Shown here one piece after another: positions 1 to 8,495 of a stretch of DNA of 64,000 bases. Source of the stretch: Chinchilla lanigera (taxonomy: Eukaryota; Chordata; Mammalia; Rodentia; Chinchillidae); the NCBI RefSeq assembly GCF_000276665.1, contig NW_004955418.1, positions 111,624 through 175,623 on the forward strand. The letters are read 5' to 3'. The notes under the pieces were generated by a model, which saw nothing but the letters and a program-made list of their open reading frames with translations, did no database searches and was not told the origin of the DNA. Each line of letters begins with the position of its first letter. Position 1 is the first letter of the stretch. The position numbers and the translations under genes are program-made.

Positions 1-312
1 ATCCCCAGCCCCCTCTCCACAACTTTTATAATCTGTTTTATAAAGGACTTGGAGACTTAAAGGCTAGTTAACTGCCTGAGTTTATACACCTAAGAATGGG
101 CTTGGCAGCTGGTCCCATTCCAAATCTCTGAGTTTAACCTAGAGTGTTCTGGGAGGAAGGGTGTGGAACTGTCACCCCTAATATAGTGTCAGCAGGTGAT
201 AGACTCAGCAGCAAGCTACAGCCTAGGTCTGAAGGGGGAACGCCAAGGTGGAGCTGGGACTTGGAGGCTAGCTAGGGGTCCCCTTCACCTTGGTGTGACT
301 GTTTTCCTGTAG

Positions 313-2117
313 TGGCAGGAAGAAGAACATCTCTAGGGCCTGCACTCCACCAAAAGCATTCTCTCAGGAACTCTGAGGAACAGGTAATACCTCACACACC
401 CCAGGAATGACTGGAAACTGTTGAGGGGAGTGAGGAGTTGCAGAGACCAGCTAACCTGCTCTCTGCTTTCTCTGCCCTGGCATTACGGAGGAACATGGAG
501 CTTCCAGCAATAAAGGACTTGAAGGGCTACTGGATCCCTAGGAAAGAAGCTCTGGGAAAGTCTGTTTTCTTTCTGGGTTGGGTTAGGGTTACAGAATCCC
601 TGTAGTATGGGGAGAGCCAGGGGCTTCTCTCTCCTCACGTGGCATCCCTAGTCTGTGCCCAGGCTACAGGCTCTTCAAGGCCAGTAAGGTCCTAGATGTA
701 GTTCTTGTAGCATCCCTGGGAATGTTGGGCCCTGTGTTCCAAAGCTATGTACACATGACCTTGGCTGAACCTAGACTGACACTCTCTAGGCCTGCGGGGC
801 TCCAGATGTGGCCCTGCAGTTCCTCCTGGCCCAGGCCCAGAGGCAAAGACTACAAGAGCAGCACCAAATTTGGATCCAAGAGGAGTGGAAACGTTTGGGA
901 CAGGAGGTTGCAGGCAAACCGGACACAGTCCAAGTGGCTGAGAAGCAGGTGAGAAGAGTAAGTAGGGGACTAGGATCCATCACCAATCCCAACTGACTGG
1001 CCCATAGCATCTCACGGCCCTCACAGCCTTCTAGGGGATAGAGGAGCCATTCTAAGTGATGCATACTGTGGCAGGAGAGCTAGGGGCTGTGGAAACAATA
1101 CATCACCACTGGGGTGGATCAGAGATGGCATTAGGCTAAGACTAACAGAAATCAGCCAAGAGAAATTAGACTTAGCCCCACAAGGACAGTCAGTGTTCAC
1201 CACAGAGACACCCAGTAAATGTAACTTGTTTGATCAAATTAAGAAACAAAACATGTGGTGGTGGGGTGGAGTGGTGATGTTCTCCGGATAAAACTGTGAG
1301 GACAGGTATAGAGGGAAGCAATGGCAAAAAAAGCTCTGGGAACTACAAGCTGTCCTGTCTGACCAGAGCCTAGCAAGTGTGTAGAGAGAGGTAACGCTGC
1401 AGAGACAGTGTACCACATCTATGGGTTTGGATTTCATCCTAAGGATGCTGGGGAACTACTGAAAGGTATGTGCCATCTCTGTCCCTTACTAGCCATGGGA
1501 ATCTGGACAAATTAGGTCACCTCCCTGATCCAGTTTCCAAATCTGTAAAATGGCAACTACCCCATAAGGTTGTTACTGAATAAAATAATACACATAAAGG
1601 GTTTAGCAAAAAGTGTGGCGTACAGCTGGCACTTAACGGGCATGAATTATCTCTGAAGTTCTGTGGAGAGAGACAGAAACGGCTCTGGGAGCAGACAGTG
1701 CTGAGGCTCCAGGTGGAAGCCCTCCGGGCAGAGCGGGACACGGCAGAGCAGGACCTGGCAGCCCTCTATGACCTGCATGTACAGGCCACCCGTGCTCAGA
1801 CATGCCACATGCTGCAGGTCAGTGGGGACAGAAGGTAGGCCCTGAGCTGGTGCCAAGGTTGGTTGGCTGACAGGCATCTGTGTATCTGGGCACAGGTATT
1901 TCGAGCCTGGCAGGGGCTGTGGGAGAAGAAGGCCACAACCACAGAGCACCATCTTCGTAGCCTGCTGGCTGATGTCCTGCAAGACACCATTCATCTGGCC
2001 TCACAGACCCAGGAGCTTCAAGCCCAGAACCAGCAGCTTCAACTTCAGCAGTGTGCAAGCAAGCTTGGGACAGTCACACTGGATCCCTGCCCTGGAGAGA
2101 AGCCTGGTGATCAGTAA
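313..2117 (+). CDS. Unrecognised coiled-coil protein, 3' part (at least 4 exons)
   Basis: I do not recognise this gene. The supported exons are 790-948 (53 codons from CGAPDVALQF to VAEKQ, donor GTGAGA), an exon starting near 1670-1678 and ending at 1818 (reads RLWEQTVLRLQ to CHMLQ, donor GTCAGT), and 1895-2117 (reads VFRAWQGLW to GEKPGDQ, then TAA). All join in phase 0. A further exon at 313-383 (donor GTAATA, reading to NSEEQ) is less certain. The start lies left of the window or was not found. The translation is rich in Gln, Glu, Leu and Arg with heptad-like spacing, so it should form a coiled coil; no catalytic motif, signal peptide or membrane segment is visible. The 3' end converges on SLC35A4. 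No AATAAA was found after the stop. A spliced pseudogene is unlikely because the introns remain and the frames are open. Confidence 0.55.
1460..1650 (+). repeat. MIR-like ancient SINE
   Basis: It contains the typical MIR core: a loss-of-fluid-like 'gggaatctggacaaattagg' block, then 'tctgtaaaatggcaactacc', 'aaggttgttactga' and 'agctggcacttaacggg'. It lies in an intron of the coiled-coil gene, just before the acceptor of the next exon. Confidence 0.65.
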
Positions 2118-2427
2118 CCCTTCAAGGACAGTTTCCTTCCTCTTCATTCTTGGGAGTCCTAGAAGGGAGAGGAGGGTGGGACATGACAATGAAGTAGAAC
2201 CTCATCACAGGTAGTCAATTCCATTACTAACCACATCTCACTGTGCTGGTTCCTGCTCAGTGAGACTTGTACTATTTCACTTTGCCTTTTCAGGTATTTT
2301 GTCAAAAGTACAGTCAACATACTTAGGTACTATTTGATCTTCACTTCAGAGATAAGGCAATGGAAGCCAGAAGAGGTTAAACCCAAGGATGATCAACTAA
2401 GTTAGAATTTTAAATTCAGGTTGGCTA

Positions 2428-2565
2428 AGCCGGGTGTGGTAGCACATGCCCGTAATCCTAGCACTTGGGAGGCTGAGGCAGGAGGATCGTTGCAAGTTCC
2501 AGCAGAGCCTGGGCTACAAAGTGAGCTCAAGGCCAGCCTGAACTGCATAGCGAGACCCTGTCTAA
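2428..2565 (+). repeat. B1-like SINE with target-site duplication
   Basis: It runs from a GCCGGGTGTGGT head to a GAGACCCTGTCT tail. The flanks share the direct repeat TCAGGTTGGCTA (2416-2427 and 2566-2577), so the boundaries are well defined. Confidence 0.88.
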
Positions 2566-2702
2566 TCAGGTTGGCTATGGCTGCATCACAGAGTCGTTTA
2601 TAAGCTTCCCTTTGCATCAGAATTACAAAGCAAGCTTAAGAAAAACAAAAAACCTCAAACATCACTCCCTAAGATTCTCCTTCAACAGGTGTGACACAGG
2701 CC

Positions 2703-2790
2703 TGGCACTTTTTTGGCACTGGGAATGGAACTAGGCAGGGCCTTTGCAGGCTATGCATTTGTTCTACTACGGAGCTATTCCTACCCTAAA

Positions 2791-2827
<37 letters not shown>

Positions 2828-2880
2828 GGACTTGTGCTTGCTAGGCCTGTGCTGTGCCGCTGAGCTACATCCCCAGCCCA
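2703..2880 (-). repeat. ID-like SINE fragments around a (TG)n microsatellite
   Basis: Two partial antisense ID-like copies (2703-2787 and 2823-2880, the latter ending TGAGCTACATCCCCAGCCC) flank a TG dinucleotide run at about 2795-2823. Confidence 0.6.
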
Positions 2881-3328
2881 TGAACTCTTACTTTGACAAG
2901 CACACCAGGTATTCTACTATGGAAGTAGAGCCTGGCATTCCTCCGGTCATGATTTCAAAGGACAGATTACCACAGGAATTATCAGGGAGGAAATGAGAAT
3001 CAAAACCACATTCATAGTCTTAAATTTTCTTAGTCTAGTTCGTTCTGCTGGGCTCAGTATCTGCTGTTTTCAAGGTTTTATTCTCCATGGCCCAAGTCTG
3101 TGCTTCAGGGAAATTTCAAAAGCTCTATGACAAGGAATAGTTTTAAATACACGGAGTTTCCAAAAGAAATAACGACACTGACCACAGCTAAAAGGAAGTA
3201 TTTCCTCCTAATGTTACAGAATTAAGATACTCAGGAGACCAGGGGAATATTAGTTTTAAGAAAGATGTACAACAAAGGACACAGGACAACAGTTACCAGT
3301 TTTAGGAAGCACCTATACCCTAGAACAC
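2881..3328. other. Intergenic stretch between convergent genes
   Basis: This AT-moderate sequence lies between the end of the coiled-coil gene and the SLC35A4 poly(A) signals. I see no gene or clear repeat in it. Confidence 0.5.
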
Positions 3329-3345
3329 TTTATTAAGACTTTATT
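3329..3345 (-). terminator. SLC35A4: SLC35A4 poly(A) signals (two AATAAA)
   Basis: Two TTTATT hexamers on the + strand (3329-3334 and 3340-3345) read AATAAA on the minus strand, 11 bp apart. They lie about 920 bp past the SLC35A4 stop and would set a 3'UTR of roughly 0.9 kb. That UTR contains the ID-like element at 3966-4055. Confidence 0.75.
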
Positions 3346-3965
3346 GCTTATGCAGTTAGAGACACTGATTGAGCCATACAAACTTTCCTTACCTGGTCCC
3401 AGGTCACTGTCCAGAGCCTCTCCAGACTGTTGGGAGCTGGGACACTACTAGGCAGGGGCAGGCTCCACACTGGGAAGACAGTACCTCCCAAGATCCTTAG
3501 AGGTGGCAGAGGGTTTCAAGAGTGCTCAAGAGTGTAGACTTAAGCCAAGGCCCAGGGACAACACTCCCTGAGACAAGTCAAGCCCCAGCCCCCTCTGGAG
3601 TTTCCAGACCAAAGGCTAGGTGTGGGAAGCAGCACTGTGGAGGCAGCAGATGTCTCCAGGCACTGCTATGGGGAAGCCTGGCAGAGTGGCCTGGGTGATG
3701 GCTGTGTGATTTGTGGCAAGTAAGCCTTGCTGCATGAGTGGGGCATGAATATTCCTTGGGGAAAGTCATGCACCAAGACTGGGCTGAAGGAGCCAGTATC
3801 ATGCCTGGGGGCAGTGGTTCTGCCAGGCAAAAAAAGCTACCTGCTGCCCACACCCTACTTTAAGCAACTGTGTTCATGCAGGATGAGACAGGGGGCCTCC
3901 CACATTAGAGACACGGTTCAGTCTGGAAGAAGTTGGTGTGGTGGGCAAGTTAAAAAGTTTTCTTG

Positions 3966-4055
3966 GGCCGGGGATATAGCTCAGTGTCACAAGTGCCTGC
4001 CTGGCAAGCACAAGGTCCTGCATTCAATTCCCAGTACCAAAAAAAAAAAAAAAAG
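3966..4055 (+). repeat. ID-like tRNA-derived SINE
   Basis: It has a GGGATATAGCTCAG box A-like start, TGCCTGCCTGGCAAGCACAA, a box B-like TTCAATTCCC and an A-tail. It sits antisense inside the SLC35A4 3'UTR. Confidence 0.85.
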
Positions 4056-4265
4056 GTTTTCTTAACCAAACGCACTCTTTATGTCTCCTAGGGGTACCCC
4101 TTCACCCACCACCTCCAGACTAACCTGGCTGCTCTCACTTCCCCAGGTTTTCTCACAAGGCACTTGTTACAGGGCTGCTGAAGAGAGGCTGGGGGAGGCC
4201 TGGGAGGTGCTTTAGTGGTGGCACCCAATGTACAGGGTAAGCAAGTGACTGGAGATAGTCAGGGG

Positions 4266-5240
4266 CTAGTGGCTGCCATAGTACAGGCGCACAGCCAGGC
4301 CGATGAGCAGTGTGGCCAGGAAGAAGGTGGCTGTGAGCTGCAGTCGAAGCAGGGCTGCTGAGAGCACAGCATTGACCACCAATGAACAGGACACAACAAA
4401 GAGGCGAGTGATGCTGCTGCCATGCTTCATGACAGCGGACATGAGCAGCCCATTGAGTGCTTGGCTCAGCACCACGAGCGCTGCCCATCCTGAGAAACCC
4501 TCCAGGAGGCCTGGGCCAGGACCACTGCCTGCATGAAGACCAAGGTTCAGGAGCACACCAAAAGTGTAGAGGAAGATGTTCTGCAGTGCCAGGGGTAGCC
4601 GCTGTCGCTTCAGGAGCAGCTCTGTGTACACAGAGGACAAGCCTGAGATGAGGCAGTACAGGCTGAGGAGCAGCAGTCCCAGGGGAGTGATATGGAGGGG
4701 CATGGGGCTTGCAGCAGCTGCTGGCGGGGGCCCTGAAAGGGTGTTTACAGAGTCTTGAAGGCCACCTGCTGCATAACAGGCCCCTGCGATCATCAGTAGC
4801 AGTAGTGCCAACCCCTGGCGCGCAGAGAGGCGGTGGTGGAGGCAGAGGCAGTACAAGAAGGCTGTGCTTCCAATCTTGAGATTGCTCAGTACCTGGTAGG
4901 TGCTGGGGTCCATGTAACGTTGTAGATAGATCACCAGGTTGTTGTTGGCGCTATAGAGCAGGGCTGATAGTGCAAAAGGAGCAGCTTGGCGCCAGGGTGG
5001 GCCCGCTGCAGGCCATGCTTGCCAGCCTACCAGGAGGGAGAAGGAGCATAACAGTAGCTTGGTCAGCTCAGTGAGCAGCACAGCTGAGGAGGGACGGAAG
5101 GGTACTCGGCCATCTACAAGGCACAGTGCCAGCAATGGGGCATGGGCACCGTACATGGCAGTGGACAGGAGTAGCATCAGGGTCCAACGGGCCTGCCTGT
5201 GACGGCCCAGGCCTGGTACACCCCCCTCCTCTACACTCAT
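4266..5240 (-). CDS. SLC35A4: SLC35A4, nucleotide-sugar-transporter-family membrane protein (324 aa)
   Basis: The protein belongs to the SLC35A (UDP-sugar/CMP-sialic acid) transporter family. It is a Golgi-region multi-pass protein; human SLC35A4 has been linked to CDP-ribitol transport. The whole CDS lies in one exon. The start is ATG at 5240 (MSVEEGGVPGLG). The frame stays open for 12 codons further upstream, but only to a TTG, so the ATG is preferred, and the 324-aa length equals the human protein. About ten hydrophobic segments alternate with short loops. The family signatures NNNLVIYLQRYMDPSTYQVL and the C-terminal KHGSSITRLFVVS are intact. The ORF is preceded on the same mRNA by the SLC35A4 microprotein ORF, which ends 385 nt before this ATG, so translation must involve leaky scanning or reinitiation. 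Confidence 0.97.
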   Translation of the reverse strand: MSVEEGGVPGLGRHRQARWTLMLLLSTAMYGAHAPLLALCLVDGRVPFRPSSAVLLTELTKLLLCSFSLLVGWQAWPAAGPPWRQAAPFALSALLYSANNNLVIYLQRYMDPSTYQVLSNLKIGSTAFLYCLCLHHRLSARQGLALLLLMIAGACYAAGGLQDSVNTLSGPPPAAAASPMPLHITPLGLLLLSLYCLISGLSSVYTELLLKRQRLPLALQNIFLYTFGVLLNLGLHAGSGPGPGLLEGFSGWAALVVLSQALNGLLMSAVMKHGSSITRLFVVSCSLVVNAVLSAALLRLQLTATFFLATLLIGLAVRLYYGSH

Positions 5241-5625
5241 GCCCCAATCAGACTCTTTGTAGCTACCAAGGGGCAAAGGGATTCGGACCCAATCAAGTTA
5301 CAGAGCCAGCTCTTGAGAGGGAGAAGCTGTGGTACATTGCCAGAGAGAACACTGAAGATCAGAGTCAGCTGCACATTCCACAGTTAGGGCTAGAAGAGGA
5401 AGAGGTAAACCACAGTCTTGGGGTCAGCCCCGTGGAGCCAGGGACAGAAGAAATCCAGGGTACAGGCTGACAAGCCACTGTACAGCCTCTGCAGGAAAAA
5501 AAGCAAAGATGAAGGTGGCAGGACAGATGGATGACAGCTGGGGAAGCCAGACAGTGTGTCTGTGGCCAAAAGGCCTCCACCTGCAGGCCCAGTTGCTCAT
5601 CTGTCCTCCCCCATGGGATCTGGAG

Positions 5626-6389
5626 CTAGTCGCGACCCTTGCGCAGTGATCGGAAGTAGTCCCTCAAAGTCTTCTCCACGTTGGGCAAAGCATATGCCTG
5701 AGCCGCATAGATGCCGGTGCAGGTACCCATGGCAAACCCCAATACTGCTGATGCCCTCAGTTTGGCCACCACATAGCCAGCCAGGAATCCTTTGAGAAAT
5801 GGGGAGGACAACAGTGAGCCATCCTGCAGAGAAAGATGTGGAAAGAAACTCAGGCAGGCTCTCTCCTTTCTCCACCCAAGAATTACTCATTGTATTACTT
5901 GCTTGTCCTTACTCTGGACAGCTGTGGTATTTTCACCCAAGATTTTCTCAAGTGTATGAAGCTAGAAAGAGAACTCAGAGTAGTCCTGATAATACAATCT
6001 CAGAATCCTGGGGTCACGCTAGGTGTGGTGGTACACCCCTGTAATCACAACACTCAGAAGCTGAGGCAGGAGGACTGCTGAGAATTCAAGCCAGACTGGG
6101 TTACATAGTGAATTCAAGACCACCCTGAACTACAAAACAAGACCTTGTCTCAAAAAAAGGGAAAAAAAAATTTGGGGGGTGGTCAGAAAGTTCCAACCTT
6201 AGAAGCCTACAGTCAGAAGGTCAGAGATAGCCAGGCATGGTGGTACATACCTGTAATCCCAGCACTTGGGAGGCTGAGGCAGGAGGATCTTTGTGAGTTC
6301 GAGACCAGCCTGGGCTACAAAGTGAGTTCAAGGCCAGCCTGAACTGCATAGGGAGACCCTGTCTCAAAAAGACAAAAAAAAAAAAAAAG

Positions 6390-6469
<80 letters not shown>

Positions 6470-7901
6470 AAAAAGAAGGCCAGGGATGCCCTAGGAAGTC
6501 TAGCCTCACTTCTTGGACATTCCCCTAGTGCTGCTGCCAAACTGACCTTCTTTCCTCATATTGTGCTTATAATGCTGCTATGTGTGCATATGCTCTTCCA
6601 TCTGTCTGGAAAGTTCATTCTTGCCATGCTGCTACACTAACTAACCCCTATTCTAGTTACCCCCTACTAGATTTTAGTTCACGTACTGTGCTCTTAGGGA
6701 AATTTTCCTAAGAGCAAGCCCACCACAACCATTTGGTGAATAAACCTATTCAATATCCTCAAAGCAAGTTGGGCAATGGAACTTAAGGCAAGGGGTAGGA
6801 CAGCCCATACCTGGCCTACACCACTGTTGACTTCATCTTCCACTCGCTGCTGCAGGCGCTCCAGCTGGTTCTTGAGAAATGCCAGGTCCTTAAGCTTGGG
6901 CAGAGAATCCTAGGACAAGGGAGAGGCTAGCTCAGCAGACTGACCCTGTCCTGGACTCTGCTCGTTTCCATGAGGCTGGGAGTTGGGGAGAGTGTGTGTC
7001 TTGAGAAATATCTTTCTATAAAACCTTCTCAAGATGGCAACAGTAAAAGAAGAAAAGCATTTAAAAGCACAGAATTGACATGAGGGCCAGGGAGAGGATA
7101 ACAAATGGAATTTGTGTAAATAACCTGAAAGAACTTCTACAGGAGTCTCATACAGCAAGTAGTGTGTAAGGAAGGGAGTAGGCACCTTCAGTTAGGCTAG
7201 GAGACCTTCAATCAAGCCTGGGAGGAAAGCACTTTGGAGGAACTATGAACTCTCTGCAAATGGCCATCAGACTGTCCTGCCTGCTGTCTCAGTGTCTGAC
7301 AGAGGGACTGGGAGGAACTTAGTAAATGTGTGGGTGATGCTGGGCTTTTAGATCAGTAGTGTATAATCAACTGAAGCAGATCGCTAGACAATTGGGGGAT
7401 AAAGCTTGTTTCTCCTGGGGCTTTCTTCCTTTACTTCCAAGGCCATCCCAAACTGAATGGGAGCAACTAGAAGTAACAAAGAATGACCGTCGGCAGAAGT
7501 GTGAATAAGTGAGTGATTCTGATCGCAGGTAAGTATGAACTTACGAGCAAGGAAGTGTTTGAATGAAGGTGGTATGAATGCGCCTGTGGACTGGAAACGC
7601 TGTCTCTGGGTGGTGAGGGTGAATGTCTGCATGAGCGCTAGTAACTGGGCATCGTGATGTCGCCAGGAGGAAACACCTGGGGGGCAATACTCCGCACAGC
7701 CCGCCTCACCTAAAACGGCCCTCACGCCACCCTTCACTGAGGTAGCCCATAGAGCCCAGGGAAAACAAGGGGTATCCCCACCTCCGAGTCATATTCCTAA
7801 ACTAAAAAGTCCTCCCTCCCTGAAGCTAAAAAGGTTGTTAAGTGTAAAGACCAACCCCGACCTAAGCTCACCTCACACTCACTTACCTTGTCATCCGCCA
7901 T
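5626..7901 (-). CDS. SLC35A4: SLC35A4 upstream-ORF microprotein, SLC35A4-MP (103 aa, 3 exons)
   Basis: Exons on the minus strand are 7901-7887 (MADDK), 6909-6811 (33 codons, DSLPKLKDLAFL to NSGVGQ) and 5823-5626 (DGSLLSSPF to RSLRKGRD, then stop). All junctions are GT-AG and in phase 0. The total of 103 codons equals the human microprotein, which is reported at the inner mitochondrial membrane. A heptad-like amphipathic helix spans residues 12-32. One membrane segment at about 62-84 carries a glycine zipper (G67, G71, G75), followed by a basic tail. The second ORF on the transcript is the SLC35A4 transporter. The strong conservation of a protein this small argues that the uORF product is functional, not only a translational brake. 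Older annotations usually omit this protein. Confidence 0.93.
6018..6168 (+). repeat. B1-like SINE
   Basis: This diverged copy (TAGGTGTGGTGGTACACC to CAAGACCTTGTCTC) lies in SLC35A4 intron 2, antisense to the gene. Confidence 0.75.
6229..6476 (+). repeat. B1-like SINE with very long A-tail
   Basis: This well-preserved copy ends in GTCTCAAAAAGAC followed by an almost pure A tract, with 78 uninterrupted A residues at 6390-6467. It lies in SLC35A4 intron 2; on the transcript it is a long U tract about 340 nt downstream of the exon 2 donor. A tail this long suggests a recent insertion. Confidence 0.9.
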
Positions 7902-8060
7902 CTTCCCCGCCGAACTTGTTGCGCAGGCGCAGACCCGCCTCCCTCATGCCAATACTGCAGCCATCTTTACTGAGGGCGAAGAACTTCCGGGGCATTTCTG
8001 GAAAGGGTGGGGCATTTTCCTAGCACCGAGCGCGAGTGATCTCTCAGACACTTTTACGTG
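7902..8060 (-). promoter_or_regulatory. SLC35A4: SLC35A4 CpG promoter with NRF1-, YY1- and ETS-like sites
   Basis: Just upstream of the microprotein ATG there is an NRF1-like palindrome TGCGCAGGCGCA (7920-7931). On the minus strand there are two AAGATGG YY1-like motifs, one overlapping the start codon, and an ETS-like CCGGAAGTT near 7984-7992. There is no TATA box. These are motif matches only. NRF1 plus YY1 is common in promoters of mitochondrial genes, which fits the microprotein's reported location. Confidence 0.6.
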
Positions 8061-8297
8061 ATCCTCCCGGCTGCGTGTGCGCGCGCAAACGACCCAGCGA
8101 TGATCTCACTCAAGCGCGAGTGCACGCGGTGCACGTTCACTTTGCTGATTTTCCGTCGGCTGCTGAGCTCATAGCTGCGCGGTGGTGTCCGAGTTGGCTG
8201 GCGTCTGTGCTCCTCCCTTATCCCCAGGCACGGAAACACGCACCCACTCGAGGCTCCAGACAACCCCCTTCCGAGGGCGGTGCTGCTTAGGCCCGCC

Positions 8298-8342
<45 letters not shown>

Positions 8343-8495
8343 ACCCCCCGCAATCCGGCCCCTGTCCTACCCAGTGTTTGTGCGGCGCGGATTGGCTTGG
8401 CATTGTACGGCGCAGAGAGGCTGGACTTGTAGGTGAAGCTGCTCCGGAGGTCGCGCTTCGCTGAGAGTGCCTGCTGGCGGGGACGCGGCTGGGCT
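8061..8495 (+). promoter_or_regulatory. APBB3: APBB3 side of the head-to-head promoter, with 44-nt poly(C)
   Basis: This CpG-rich stretch separates the divergent SLC35A4 and APBB3 start codons (about 595 bp apart). It contains an uninterrupted C run at 8299-8342, then A and six more C (8344-8349). The bases just before the APBB3 ATG are probably 5'UTR. The transcription start cannot be placed from sequence alone. Confidence 0.55.

Noticed and set aside
3966..4055. Functional tRNA gene
   Set aside because: Box A/B-like blocks belong to an ID-like SINE with an A-tail; no cloverleaf is intact. The same holds for the other ID-like copies.
4153..4488. 111-aa minus-strand ORF overlapping SLC35A4
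   Set aside because: It lies in another frame of the conserved transporter with no family match.
5241..5276. Twelve-codon N-terminal extension of SLC35A4
   Set aside because: The upstream codon is TTG; ATG 5240 gives the exact family length and start.
6315..6509. Poly-Phe ORF
   Set aside because: It is an artefact of the SINE A-tail.
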